Of a stretch of DNA of 64,000 nucleotides, positions 35,402 through 44,049 are shown piece after piece; position 1 is the first letter of the stretch; each line of letters begins with the position of its first letter. The position numbers and the translations under genes are program-made. The stretch is from contig JOAA01000002.1 of assembly GCA_000720375.1 (NCBI GenBank), positions 310,001 to 374,000 on the forward strand, written 5' to 3'. A model generated the notes under the pieces. The model did not search any database. It was given only the letters and a program-made list of their open reading frames with translations, and had not been told where the DNA came from. The DNA is from Rhodococcus rhodnii (GTDB lineage Bacteria; Actinomycetota; Actinomycetes; Mycobacteriales; Pseudonocardiaceae).

Positions 35402-36634
35402 TTACCAGTCTGGGCGCAGGGGCATTCCTGAGTAGCCGTTGCTGTCGGTTTTCACGGCCAGCACTTGGTGGAGCTGGATCCAGTTGCGGACGAAACCGAG
35501 CCGCGATCCCGCCAAGTACAGCCGCCATACTCGGGCCGTGTGCGGGCCGACCTCCTCCACGGCTTCCGTCCAGTGCTCCTCCAGGTTCGCGCACCACCCC
35601 GCCAAAGTCCGGGAGTAGTGCTCCCGCAGGTTCTCCTCGTGCCGCACCTCGAAGCCCGTGTCGTGCATCTGCGACAAAATCCGGCCTGGGCCGAGGAGTT
35701 CGCCGTCCGGGAACACGTATCGGTTGATGAAGCTCCGGGTTTGCGCGTCGCGCAGGTTGTCGGGGCGGGTGATGCAGTGGTTCAGGATTCGGCCGCCTGT
35801 GCGGAGTTTGCTGTACAGCAGCTCGAAGTACGACGCCAGGTTCGCCTCGCCGATGTGCTCGGTCAGGCCGATTGAGCTGATCGCGTCGAAGTCCGTTTCC
35901 TTCACCGCTCGGTAGTCCAGGTGCCGGACTTCGGCCAGGTCGGTGAGGCCTTCCTGGGCTATCCGCTTCTGTGCCCATTCGGCTTGGTTTGCTGAAAGGG
36001 TTACGCCGAGCGCCTGGACGCCGTAGTGCTTCGCCGCGTGGATCACCATGCCGCCCCAACCGCAGCCGACGTCCAGCAACCGCATTCCGGGTCGTAGCGC
36101 CAGTTTTCGGGCGACGAGGTCGTGCTTGGCGAACTGGGCCTCTTCCAACGTCGCGTTTTCGTGCTCGTAGACCGCGCACGTGTACGCCATCGACGGGCCG
36201 AGGACCCATTCGTAGAACTTGTTGGATACGTCGTAGTGGTGGGAAATCGCCTCCGCGTCCCGCATCAGCGAGTGGCGTTCGCCCGCCATTCGCCTTTCCT
36301 GTGCCGGTGGACGGGTTGGCCAGAGCAGTCGGGCGCCGGCCAGCTTCGCCGCGAGTTTCACGCGCAGCGATGCCGGGATCTCCCGCAGCTTGATCTCCGG
36401 GATGGAGCTCAGCGCCGTGTACATGTCGCCGACGATCTCCAGCGCCCCGGTCACGTACGCCCGGACAAGACCGAGGCTGTTGGGTGAGCTGGCGATGTGC
36501 GACAGGGCGAGCGGCGACCGCACGTCCACACGCACTTCGGCATCCGGCACGCCTGCCCGGCTGCCGTCGTAGGCGACGAACTCGACCGGCACGTCTGGGC
36601 CGGTCACCTCATAGATGGCTTCCGCGATTCGCAT
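35402..36634 (-). CDS. CFA-type SAM methyltransferase, probable 10-methylene fatty acid synthase (BfaB/TmsB-like)
   Basis: 410 residues. The cyclopropane-fatty-acid-synthase fold is clear: AISHHYDVSNKFYEWVLGPSM, the SAM motif LLDVGCGWGGMVIHAAKHYG at about 195, and SSIGLTEHIGEANLASYFE with the active-site acid region, then INRYVFPDGELLG and LREHYSRTLAGW. Its start directly abuts the stop of an FAD-linked oxidase gene. That pair corresponds to BfaA/BfaB and TmsA/TmsB of actinobacteria, which convert membrane oleoyl chains to 10-methyl-branched (tuberculostearic-type) acids: the methyltransferase adds a methylene and the flavoenzyme reduces it. Assignment rests on the pairing and is not proved. 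Confidence 0.82.
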   Translation of the reverse strand: MRIAEAIYEVTGPDVPVEFVAYDGSRAGVPDAEVRVDVRSPLALSHIASSPNSLGLVRAYVTGALEIVGDMYTALSSIPEIKLREIPASLRVKLAAKLAGARLLWPTRPPAQERRMAGERHSLMRDAEAISHHYDVSNKFYEWVLGPSMAYTCAVYEHENATLEEAQFAKHDLVARKLALRPGMRLLDVGCGWGGMVIHAAKHYGVQALGVTLSANQAEWAQKRIAQEGLTDLAEVRHLDYRAVKETDFDAISSIGLTEHIGEANLASYFELLYSKLRTGGRILNHCITRPDNLRDAQTRSFINRYVFPDGELLGPGRILSQMHDTGFEVRHEENLREHYSRTLAGWCANLEEHWTEAVEEVGPHTARVWRLYLAGSRLGFVRNWIQLHQVLAVKTDSNGYSGMPLRPDW

Positions 36635-37963
36635 CTAACTTCCCCGCACGCACTTGTCGTAGAGGTCGGGCAACCGACCGTCCGGATCGAACTGGAGTTT
36701 CAGGGCGCGATACCGCTCCCCGTCGTACAACCGCCAGAAGTCCTCGCGCGAGTAGAAGGACTCCGAGTACAGCGACTTGTGCCCGCCAAGCGCGGTCACT
36801 TTCTCCTCGATCAGGCGGTTGTGATGCCCTGGCCGTTGGCCGGGACGCATCGGGACCGTCGCCCAGAACCCGACGTTCACGTACATCGTGCCGGGATCCA
36901 TCGGGTAGAGCGGCCAGGTTTGATTGTCCCGCAGTGTGATCGGGCACAACCAGATTGGGCTGATGCCAATGTCGCGGTGGAAGAACTCGAGGAACTCACC
37001 GAGCCTGTTCAGTGGGATCTCCACGTCCTGGATCACCGGCTCACGGTCGGGCGCGCCCTTGATCTGCCGGGCCCGCTTGGTCACGCCGTACTTGCGGTCG
37101 AGCGCGACGATTTTCCGGTAGACGTCCGAGCGCAGGTACTGCTTCGGCCAAAGCTTGCGTACCCACGGGACCTGGGCGCCGAACGCGCGAGAGCACCAGA
37201 ACCAGTCGGTGTCCCAGCGCCAGATGTAGTCCCGGATGGTCAGCAGGTCGGCCGTGCGCTCCTGGATGGACTTGTAGAAGATCTCCTGCCCGGTGTAGTC
37301 ACTCGGTCGATAAGTCGGTTTGTCGACAAATCGGCCGACGGTCAGGTACTGCTCGTCCGGGCTGAACACCGTGCCGTCCAGGAAATCGGCGTCGGTGTAC
37401 TCGGCGATCACCGCCGGGTCGTCGAACCGGATGTGCCGCAGTTCCACGTACGGCGCCACCGGTTCGAGCTCGATCTTCAGGCGCAGCGCGTACCCGAACG
37501 TGCCGTACGAGTTGGGGAACCCCCGGAACATCTCGTCGTCCCGGTCCAACCGGACGATTCGCCCGTCGCCGGTGAGGATCTCCATCTCCAGCACGGATTC
37601 GTGCGGCAGGCCATTGCGGAACGACGTGGACTCGATGCCCAGCCCGGCCACCGCACCGCCGAGCGTGATGGTCTTCAGTTGGGGGACGACCAACGGCATC
37701 AAGCCGTACGGCAGTGTGGCGTCCACTAGGTCTTCGTAGGTGGTCGTACCGCCGACGTCGGCGGTACGGGCTTCGGCGTCGACGCTCAGCACACCGGCGA
37801 ACTGACTGACATCCAGTGTCCGGGTGGCCGGATCGCGGAACCGGAACAGGTTCGACGTGGACTTGGCCAGCCGGACCGGAGCCCCCTGCGGCAATGCCGC
37901 GTACTGGTCACGTAATGTCGCCGCAGCCCGCTCGTGGCCCCCCAGGGCCTGTTGGTTGCCCAT
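36635..37963 (-). CDS. FAD-binding oxidoreductase, probable 10-methylene reductase (BfaA/TmsA-like)
   Basis: 442 residues from the ATG at 37963; the open frame runs further but overlaps another gene. The FAD-binding type 4 (PCMH) domain is visible in the first half: LDVSQFAGVLSVDAEARTADVGGTTTYEDLVD, then TITLGGAVAGLGIESTSFRNG. The C-terminal half is the dehydrogenase cap, with YVNVGFWATVP and KSLYSESFYSREDFW. Its architecture matches mycobacterial Rv3719 and the BfaA/TmsA proteins rather than lactate or glycolate oxidases. Proposed reaction: NADPH-dependent reduction of the 10-methylene intermediate made by the adjacent methyltransferase. The two genes touch without a gap. Confidence 0.82.
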   Translation of the reverse strand: MGNQQALGGHERAAATLRDQYAALPQGAPVRLAKSTSNLFRFRDPATRTLDVSQFAGVLSVDAEARTADVGGTTTYEDLVDATLPYGLMPLVVPQLKTITLGGAVAGLGIESTSFRNGLPHESVLEMEILTGDGRIVRLDRDDEMFRGFPNSYGTFGYALRLKIELEPVAPYVELRHIRFDDPAVIAEYTDADFLDGTVFSPDEQYLTVGRFVDKPTYRPSDYTGQEIFYKSIQERTADLLTIRDYIWRWDTDWFWCSRAFGAQVPWVRKLWPKQYLRSDVYRKIVALDRKYGVTKRARQIKGAPDREPVIQDVEIPLNRLGEFLEFFHRDIGISPIWLCPITLRDNQTWPLYPMDPGTMYVNVGFWATVPMRPGQRPGHHNRLIEEKVTALGGHKSLYSESFYSREDFWRLYDGERYRALKLQFDPDGRLPDLYDKCVRGS

Positions 37964-38015
37964 GACAACCGATGCTAAGCCCGCTCGCGCCGGCCAGCAT
38001 TGTGATTTTCGGACA

Positions 38016-38837
38016 CTACTTCGCCGACTGGTACTCCTCGAAGATGTCCGGCAAGTACGCCAGTAGCAGGTCCAACGTAGTGAACAACCCGGCAATCGGG
38101 TCCAAACGGGCGGCCGCGTAGGCGACTTCGCAGCCTTTACGGGCGGGCACCGGATTGCGTACATCGGTGAACCAGTCGAGGAACGGCACGCGCTGACGTG
38201 CCAGTTCCGGATGGATCAGTCCGCCGTAGACAGCCAGCAGGTCGAGTACGGCAGGCCGGTTGCGCAGCGTCCACCGGTAGAACTCGGAGTACATGAAGAA
38301 TCGACGTTCCACCGCGGACGGCTTGATGCCGTGCGTTTTTTCGGCGACTCGCACACCGTGATCGGTCGCTGCCTGTTCGGCTTCACTCCACGCTTTGTCG
38401 TGAACATTGCGTACAGTCAGTTCGCCCGCGCGCAGGCGCGTCAAGTAATTCGCCCATTTGCGCGATCCGGGATTGCCGAACTCATCCGGTGATCGGCCGA
38501 GTGCGATCGCGATACCCCGCTCGATGCCTTCGACGATCCCAGCGTCCACGTAGGACACCCACGTGCCGGGCGCGCCCAGCTGGTGGTCACGGAAGAACGT
38601 GATCACGCCTTCGATGTTGCGCCACCGGTCGGTCGCGCCGAGCTCGGCGGCAGGCCCGCTCTGCATGAGCCGGACGAACTCCAGCCGGTCGGGCATGCTC
38701 ATCAGGTTGATCTCGGCGAGCGTGCAGTCCAGCGCGGCTGCGCATTCGACGGGCGTGCGCCCGGCAGCGGCGGCATTCGTAGGGACGAGGAGTCCGGCGA
38801 GCAAAGACAGAACGGCGATCCACCCCAGTCGCTTCAT
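38016..38837 (-). CDS. Secreted protein of unknown function
   Basis: 273 residues with a Sec signal peptide (MKRLGWIAVLSLLAGLLVPTNAAAAG). The mature part is helical, with two Cys near its N-terminus (CAAALDC) and one later (ARKGCEVAY), and conserved-looking stretches such as RLEFVRLMQSGPAAELGATDRWRNIEGVITFF, WVSYVDAGIVEGIERGIAI and RVPFLDWFTDVRNPVP. I do not recognise the family. It lies 10 bases after the alpha/beta hydrolase gene, so both exported proteins may be made together, and 52 bases before the FAD oxidase gene. Confidence 0.78.
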   Translation of the reverse strand: MKRLGWIAVLSLLAGLLVPTNAAAAGRTPVECAAALDCTLAEINLMSMPDRLEFVRLMQSGPAAELGATDRWRNIEGVITFFRDHQLGAPGTWVSYVDAGIVEGIERGIAIALGRSPDEFGNPGSRKWANYLTRLRAGELTVRNVHDKAWSEAEQAATDHGVRVAEKTHGIKPSAVERRFFMYSEFYRWTLRNRPAVLDLLAVYGGLIHPELARQRVPFLDWFTDVRNPVPARKGCEVAYAAARLDPIAGLFTTLDLLLAYLPDIFEEYQSAK

Positions 38838-38847
38838 GCGTGTGAAC

Positions 38848-39756
38848 TTAGAACTTCCCGAGGTGACTCAGCAACAGCTCGGACGTTGCCGCCGCGGCTT
38901 CCTCGGGCACGTTGTGGCCCACACCGTCCAGAACCTCCAGCCGGTAAGGCCCAGTCACCCAGTTGTGCGTCCGCCACACGCCATAGGGTGCGACGAAGGG
39001 GTCCTTGGTACTGGCGATGAACAAGGTCGGCAGTGACACCTTCTGCTCGTAGCCAGTGAAGTCGTTGGCCCGGTACCAGTTCAGGGCGGCCGTCAACGCG
39101 CCCGGCTGGGAGAGGCGCTCGTGGTAGATCGCGCACTTGCGGGCGGGCACGCCCGGCAGGGTGAGTGGCCCGCTCGCGAGAATCTCGTTCTCGGGGATGG
39201 GCGTGGGCCTGCGGAAGCCATCCATGTAGACCGACGCTTGCCGCTGAGCGGGATCCACTCGCAGCGCTTCGGCGAAAGCCCCGAGATGCGGCACGGAGAC
39301 CGCGGTCAACGTCCGGACGCGATGCGCGTACCTCGCCGCCGCGATCCACCCGACCGCCGCACCCCAGTCATGCCCGACCAGGTCGAACCTGTGCCAGCCC
39401 AACGCGTCCGCGATGGCCATCACGTCGTCGGCACCGTAGTCCAGCGCGTAGTCCTCGATTCCGAGCGGGCGCACGCCAGGTGAGTACCCGCGCTGATCGG
39501 GAGCGACGGCGCGGTATCCGGCCTTCGCGAGGGCGAGCAGTTGCTCCTCCCACTCGATCCCGAGTTCGGGAAAACCGTGCAGCAGAAGGACTTTTCGCCC
39601 GTGCCGGGGCCCGGCTGCCACCGCGTCGAACGTGCCGACACAGGTGGGGATCTTCAGTGGACTGATCCTTGGTGCCGCTTCGGCCGTGCCCGCGAAGCCG
39701 ATCGACGCGACCCCAGCCGCAGCCAGGGTGAGGAAGTTCCGGCGAGTCCTTGGCAT
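38848..39756 (-). CDS. Alpha/beta hydrolase, epoxide hydrolase-like, with Tat leader
   Basis: 302 residues from the ATG at 39756 (longer frames are unsupported). The N-terminus MPRTRRNFLTLAAAGVASIGFAG is a textbook twin-arginine leader (RRNFLTL). The catalytic fold shows the oxyanion motif LLLHGFPELGIEWEEQ, nucleophile Asp in LVGHDWGAAVG, and the late His in GVGHNVPEE. An Asp nucleophile with the HGFPE motif is the pattern of epoxide hydrolases and haloalkane dehalogenases. It would work outside the membrane. It sits between a TetR gene and a secreted unknown protein, all on the minus strand. Confidence 0.87.
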   Translation of the reverse strand: MPRTRRNFLTLAAAGVASIGFAGTAEAAPRISPLKIPTCVGTFDAVAAGPRHGRKVLLLHGFPELGIEWEEQLLALAKAGYRAVAPDQRGYSPGVRPLGIEDYALDYGADDVMAIADALGWHRFDLVGHDWGAAVGWIAAARYAHRVRTLTAVSVPHLGAFAEALRVDPAQRQASVYMDGFRRPTPIPENEILASGPLTLPGVPARKCAIYHERLSQPGALTAALNWYRANDFTGYEQKVSLPTLFIASTKDPFVAPYGVWRTHNWVTGPYRLEVLDGVGHNVPEEAAAATSELLLSHLGKF

Positions 39757-39820
39757 TCCGCAAGCCTGTCGGTGTCCTGGCGGGCGAACCATCATGTCCG
39801 CACCAGGAACCGAGGTAGGG

Positions 39821-40447
39821 CTAGCCCGACAGTTCACTCGGGGCGACGAGGCGCAGACAGGCCTTCGCACGCTGCCAGCGGGCCTCGAGCTGGCTGTCGT
39901 CGGGATACGCCCAAGATCCGACGAGCAAACCCCGGACGGTGTCCATGGCGGTGTACGCGTAATGCCGGAACTGGGTCGTGTCGGCCTGCGGGCCGAACAG
40001 GCGCCGGCCGAACTGCACGATGACCTCGCTGATCTCCGGCTCCACCTCGGCGACCAGGGCGCGTAGTTCAGGGTCCGTGCGCGCCGCGAGCAGCAGTTCC
40101 GTGCTCGCGGCGAAGATCGGGCCTTGGTGAATCTCCCAGAGCAGGTCGAGGGTGTCGCCGATCGGGTCCGTCGACATCGCCAGTTCGTCCATTCGCGCGA
40201 ACGCGTGCGACGCGCGGCGGTGGGCGATGTCCCGGACAGCGGCTGTGACCAGGTCTGCTTTGGTCGGGAAGTGGTGTACTTGGGCGCCGCGGGTCACGCC
40301 CGCGCGTTCGGCCACGCGGGTGGTCGTCGTGCCCGAGTAGCCGTATTCGACGAGGCAATCTATCGTCGCGTCGAGCAGTCGCGCACGCATGGCCGCGCTG
40401 CGTTCTTCCTGCGTGCGGCCGGTTTTTGAGGTCCTCGTCGCCGGCAT
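39821..40447 (-). CDS. TetR family transcriptional regulator
   Basis: 208 residues. DNA-binding helices: RARLLDATIDCLVEYGYSGTTT, then RVAERAGVTRGAQVHHFPTKADLV. The ligand domain follows; its C-terminal part contains DTVRGLLVGSWAYPDDSQ. It is divergent from the SDR-aldehyde dehydrogenase-hydrolase run (62 bases between starts) and could also read into the Tat hydrolase gene on its own strand (64 bases later). A palindromic site in the divergent gap suggests it represses itself and the SDR operon. Ligand unknown; the targets suggest an aldehyde, alcohol or steroid. Confidence 0.9.
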   Translation of the reverse strand: MPATRTSKTGRTQEERSAAMRARLLDATIDCLVEYGYSGTTTTRVAERAGVTRGAQVHHFPTKADLVTAAVRDIAHRRASHAFARMDELAMSTDPIGDTLDLLWEIHQGPIFAASTELLLAARTDPELRALVAEVEPEISEVIVQFGRRLFGPQADTTQFRHYAYTAMDTVRGLLVGSWAYPDDSQLEARWQRAKACLRLVAPSELSG

Positions 40448-40461
40448 GGGACAACAATACC

Positions 40462-40484
40462 TGCAAGTGTGTATGTTAGTTGCA
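40462..40484. promoter_or_regulatory. Candidate TetR operator between tetR and the SDR gene
   Basis: Arms TGCAA (40462-40466) and TTGCA (40480-40484) with a 13-base AT-leaning spacer, in the 62-base gap between divergent starts. Position and size suit a TetR site; only one copy is present, so support is modest. Confidence 0.45.
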
Positions 40485-40509
40485 CTGTCCCTCGATCCGG
40501 AGGTGCGGC

Positions 40510-41367
40510 GTGGCTCGGTCGCTGCAGGACAAGGTCGTAGTGGTCACGGGTGGTGCGCGGGGAATCGGCGCCGCCATGGTCAAGGCCCTGGTCAGAGAGG
40601 GATCCAAGGTCGTCATCGGCGATCTTGACCTGGCCACCGCCGAAGCGACGGCCAAAAGACTCGGCGCGATGGCGTTGCACGTCGACGTCACCGACCCGGC
40701 GGGCTTCACCAAGTTCCTCGACGAGGCGGAAAGCCGTCAGGGACCGATCGACGTACTGATCAACAACGCCGGGATCATGCCGTTGGGCCGGTTCGAGGAC
40801 GAGGACGACGTCTCGACGATGCACCAGTTGGAGATCAACCTCCATGGCGTCATCCACGGCACCCGTGAGGCCATCAAACGCATGCGTCCCCGCGCGACCG
40901 GCCACATCGTCAACGTGGCCTCGGCGGCTGGGAAGGCCGGTTTTCCTGGTGCGGCAACGTATTGCGCGACCAAGCACGGTGTCGTCGGTTTGTCCGAGGC
41001 GGTCCGGCTTGAGTTGCGCGGCTCGGGCATCGAGATGACCTTGGTGATGCCCTCGATCGTGGCGACCGAACTCACCGCGGGCGTCAAGAACAACGGCGCG
41101 GTCAAGACCGCCACCCCGGAGCAAGTCGCCGAGGCGACCGTGGACGCCTTGAAGAACCCCAAGTTCGAGGTGTACGTGCCCAAATCGGTCGGCACGCTCA
41201 ACCGGATCGGCCGATTGCTGCCGCGCGCCGCGGGTGAATGGATGGTGCGCAAGCTGAAGGGTGACCGGCTCCTTGTGGACATCGACACAGCGCAACGGGT
41301 GGACTACGAATCACGTGCCGCGGCGAGCGCGCCGGCGGCCGACGAGGCCTACGGGATGAAGAAATGA
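40510..41367 (+). CDS. Short-chain dehydrogenase/reductase
   Basis: 285 residues from the GTG at 40510, with CCGGAGG upstream; an earlier start at 40480 would run into the operator. Classical SDR: VVVTGGARGIGAAMVKAL (NAD(P) glycine motif), LINNAGIMPLG (NNAG), VNVASAAGKAGFPGAATYCATK with Ser and the catalytic YxxxK pair. The C-terminus is longer than usual, with FEVYVPKSVGTLNRIGRLLPRAA, seen in actinobacterial SDRs associated with lipid metabolism. Substrate unknown. It overlaps the next gene by four bases (ATGA), so it is coupled to the aldehyde dehydrogenase: an alcohol-to-acid pathway is plausible. Confidence 0.9.
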   Translation: MARSLQDKVVVVTGGARGIGAAMVKALVREGSKVVIGDLDLATAEATAKRLGAMALHVDVTDPAGFTKFLDEAESRQGPIDVLINNAGIMPLGRFEDEDDVSTMHQLEINLHGVIHGTREAIKRMRPRATGHIVNVASAAGKAGFPGAATYCATKHGVVGLSEAVRLELRGSGIEMTLVMPSIVATELTAGVKNNGAVKTATPEQVAEATVDALKNPKFEVYVPKSVGTLNRIGRLLPRAAGEWMVRKLKGDRLLVDIDTAQRVDYESRAAASAPAADEAYGMKK

Positions 41368-42902
41368 TCACCGACGCGCTGGTCGCCCGGCTGTGCGACC
41401 GGGTCGCAGCCTCCACAGCGGACACTTTCAACACCGTGGATGTCTTCACTGGCGGCACATTGGCCAAAGTCCCGCGCTCGTCGCCGGAGGACGTCGCCGA
41501 AGCCGTCGAGGCCGCGCGCGAAACGCAACGGGTGTGGGCCGGCGTTGCCGTCGCCGACCGGATCGCGATCTTCGAGCGGTTCCACGGCCTTTTGCTCAAG
41601 CACGCCGAAGAGATCATGGACGTCCTCCAGTCGGAGACCGGGAAGTCCCGGCGGGACGCGTTCCTCGAAGTGTCCGCACCGCTCGTGACCATCGGGTACT
41701 ACGCCCGCAAGGCGCCAAAACTCCTTGCCCCGCAACGACGGCAAGGCATGCTCCCCGGCTTGGTCAAGACGAGCGAGCTGCGCGTGCCCAAAGGCGTCGT
41801 CGGCACCATCACGCCGTGGAACTACCCGTTCGCCTTGGCGTTCATGGACATCATCCCGGCGTTGATCGCCGGGAACGCAGTTGTGCTCAAGCCGGACACG
41901 CAGACCGCGCTGTGCACGCTCTACGGCGTCGACCTGCTCTACCAAGCCGGGCTGCCGCAAGGGTTGCTGCAAGTGGTGATCGGTGACGGCCCGGTGGTCG
42001 GAACGGCCATTGTGGACACTGCCGACTACATCGGCTTCACCGGCTCGACACGGACCGGCCGGGAGATCGCCGCGCGTGCCGGACGGCGCCTTGTCGGGTA
42101 TTCGCTGGAGCTCGGTGGCAAGAACCCCTTGCTGGTGCTGGCAGACGCCAACGTGCAGCAGGCCGCGGTCGGCGCGGTGCAGACGTGCTTCTCGAACTCG
42201 GGTCAGCTCTGTATGTCGCCCGAGCGCTTGTTCGTGCACACCGAGATCTACGACGATTTCGTCCGCAGGTTCCTCGACGAGGTCAAGCGGATGAACCTCG
42301 CGGCGGGTTACGACTACAGCGCGGACATGGGATCCCTGACGTCCCAACGCCAGCTGGAAACCGTGCAGAAGCACGTCGAGGACGCACGGGCCAAAGGCGC
42401 CACCGTGTTGACCGGGGGCAAGGCCATGCCGGAACTCGGGCCGTTCTTCTACGAACCGACCGTACTCACCGACGTCACGCCGGAAATGCTCTGCTACGAC
42501 AACGAAACCTTCGGCCCGGTCGTGTCGATCTACCGGGTCGCAACCGAAGCCGAAGCGATCGACCGCGCGAATGCGACTTCGTACGGCCTCAATGCGAGTG
42601 TCTTCAGCAAGTCCATCGAACACGGCGAGCGGGTTGCCGCGCAGCTCAAAGCGGGCACGGTGCACATCAACGACGGGCATGTCGTCGGACTGGGCAGCGC
42701 GGACGCCCCGATGGGCGGGATGAAGGACTCCGGTATCGGGCGGCGCAACGGCGCCGAAGGCCTGCTGAAGTACACCGAGTCGCAGAACATATCCGCGCAA
42801 CGTGTCCCGTTGGTCACACCGCCGCGGTGGCTCCCGTTCGGGTGGTACGTCAAGGGCATGCAGGGACTGCTTCGTCTCATCCGCCGGACAAACATCCGCT
42901 AG
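41364..42902 (+). CDS. Aldehyde dehydrogenase family protein (GabD2 / succinate-semialdehyde type)
   Basis: 512 residues. NAD-binding and catalytic elements: GTITPWNYPFALAFMD, the GFTGSTRTGREIAARAG loop, catalytic Glu in SLELGGKNPLLVL, and catalytic Cys in SNSGQLCMSPERLFV. The C-terminal INDGHVVGLGSADAPMGGMK segment is typical. Length and motifs resemble mycobacterial GabD2 (about 518). It would oxidise an aldehyde, perhaps one made by the coupled SDR. Part of the SDR-ALDH-hydrolase run under the divergent TetR gene. Confidence 0.9.
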   Translation: MITDALVARLCDRVAASTADTFNTVDVFTGGTLAKVPRSSPEDVAEAVEAARETQRVWAGVAVADRIAIFERFHGLLLKHAEEIMDVLQSETGKSRRDAFLEVSAPLVTIGYYARKAPKLLAPQRRQGMLPGLVKTSELRVPKGVVGTITPWNYPFALAFMDIIPALIAGNAVVLKPDTQTALCTLYGVDLLYQAGLPQGLLQVVIGDGPVVGTAIVDTADYIGFTGSTRTGREIAARAGRRLVGYSLELGGKNPLLVLADANVQQAAVGAVQTCFSNSGQLCMSPERLFVHTEIYDDFVRRFLDEVKRMNLAAGYDYSADMGSLTSQRQLETVQKHVEDARAKGATVLTGGKAMPELGPFFYEPTVLTDVTPEMLCYDNETFGPVVSIYRVATEAEAIDRANATSYGLNASVFSKSIEHGERVAAQLKAGTVHINDGHVVGLGSADAPMGGMKDSGIGRRNGAEGLLKYTESQNISAQRVPLVTPPRWLPFGWYVKGMQGLLRLIRRTNIR

Positions 42903-42934
42903 CTGCGATAATAGCCAGAAGTCATAATTACAGC

Positions 42935-43972
42935 ATGATCGATGTTCCGGCGGCTGCGTCGAACGTGCTGGACAAGGTGCTCCGCGGTGGTGTCGCGGAC
43001 CTGCGGCCCACCCCGCGCACCCTGGTGGACCACGGCCCCAACCGGTGGGTCTACCGGATGGCGGGCGACGGCACCGGTGACCCGGTTCTGCTCGTGCCGC
43101 CGCTGGCCGCGCCCGCGCTGTGTTTCGACCTGCGGCGTGGCTGCAGCCTGGCCGAGCACCTCGTGGAGCAGGGCCGGTCAACGTATCTTGTGGACTACGG
43201 CACGGTCAGTTTTTCCGACCGTGGCTTGGGAATCGAGCACTGGATCGACGAGGTGCTGCCCAGGGCGATCCGTTCGGTCAGCCAGGACGCGGGCGGACGG
43301 CCGGTGCACGTCGTGGCCTGGTGTCTTGGCGGCATCCTGTCGTTGCTCACCGCCGCGGACCAGTCCGAGCTGCCGATCGCGTCGATCACCACGGTCGCCA
43401 GCCCGATCGACTTCACCGCCATCCCGCTGGTGGCGCCTGCCCGGCCGTTGATCGAGCTGACCGGCGGCTGGCTGCTGACCGCGCCCTATCGCTTGCTCGG
43501 TGGCGCGCCGCGGCAGATCGTCCGGTGGGCCTTCCGGCTGACCTCAGTGGACAAGTACGTCACCAAACCCCTGATCGTGCTGACTCATCTGGACGACAAG
43601 GAGTTCCTCGCGCAGATCGAGGCGGTCGACCGGTTCATGGAGAACATGATCGCGTACCCCGGCCGGACGTTCGGCCAGCTGTACCACCGGTTCTTCCGCG
43701 GCAACGATCTGCACGACGGAATCGTCGACATCGAAGGCCGGTTGATCTCGCTCGCCAAGATCGAAGTCCCGGTTCTGGTGATCGCGGGCGCGATCGACAG
43801 CATCGCGCCGGAACCCGCGGTGCGCCGGTTGACGCGGTTGCTGGACAACTCGCCCGAGGTGCGGTTCGAGGTCTGCCCTGGCGGCCACCTCGGCGTGCTG
43901 ACCGGTCGCGGCGCGCGGGACACCACGTGGAAAGTGATCGACTCCTTCCTGAATGATCACGTCGCCCAGTGA
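42935..43972 (+). CDS. Alpha/beta hydrolase with PhaC-like cysteine nucleophile
   Basis: 345 residues from the ATG at 42935; the frame is open far upstream over the aldehyde dehydrogenase gene, which is a shadow. Motifs: VLLVPPLAAPALCFDLRRGCSL (oxyanion region), STYLVDYGTVSFSDRGLGIEHWI (as in PHA synthases), nucleophile elbow VAWCLGGILS with Cys, Asp in GAIDSIAPEPA and His in GGHLGVL. A Cys elbow is characteristic of polyhydroxyalkanoate synthases, but this protein is shorter than PhaC (about 560), so it may be a related thioesterase or acyltransferase. It starts 32 bases after the aldehyde dehydrogenase gene. Its stop codon overlaps the first KstR box. Confidence 0.83.
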   Translation: MIDVPAAASNVLDKVLRGGVADLRPTPRTLVDHGPNRWVYRMAGDGTGDPVLLVPPLAAPALCFDLRRGCSLAEHLVEQGRSTYLVDYGTVSFSDRGLGIEHWIDEVLPRAIRSVSQDAGGRPVHVVAWCLGGILSLLTAADQSELPIASITTVASPIDFTAIPLVAPARPLIELTGGWLLTAPYRLLGGAPRQIVRWAFRLTSVDKYVTKPLIVLTHLDDKEFLAQIEAVDRFMENMIAYPGRTFGQLYHRFFRGNDLHDGIVDIEGRLISLAKIEVPVLVIAGAIDSIAPEPAVRRLTRLLDNSPEVRFEVCPGGHLGVLTGRGARDTTWKVIDSFLNDHVAQ

Positions 43973-43983
43973 AACATGTTTCA
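43970..43983. promoter_or_regulatory. KstR-type operator, box 1
   Basis: TGAAACATGTTTCA is a perfect 14-bp palindrome and fits the published KstR consensus TNNAACNNGTTNNA at every fixed position. It begins at the stop codon of the hydrolase gene, 66 bases before the kstD-like start. Confidence 0.75.
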
Positions 43984-44025
43984 ATGATGGAATTGGGTGG
44001 GCCATTTGACGGATTGAATGTCGAC

Positions 44026-44039
44026 TGAAACGCGTTCTA
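44026..44039. promoter_or_regulatory. KstR-type operator, box 2
   Basis: TGAAACGCGTTCTA also fits TNNAACNNGTTNNA exactly. It lies 10 bases before the ATG of the dehydrogenase gene, or 19 before an alternative GTG, a position that would block transcription start. Confidence 0.75.
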
Positions 44040-44049
44040 CATTCGGCGT

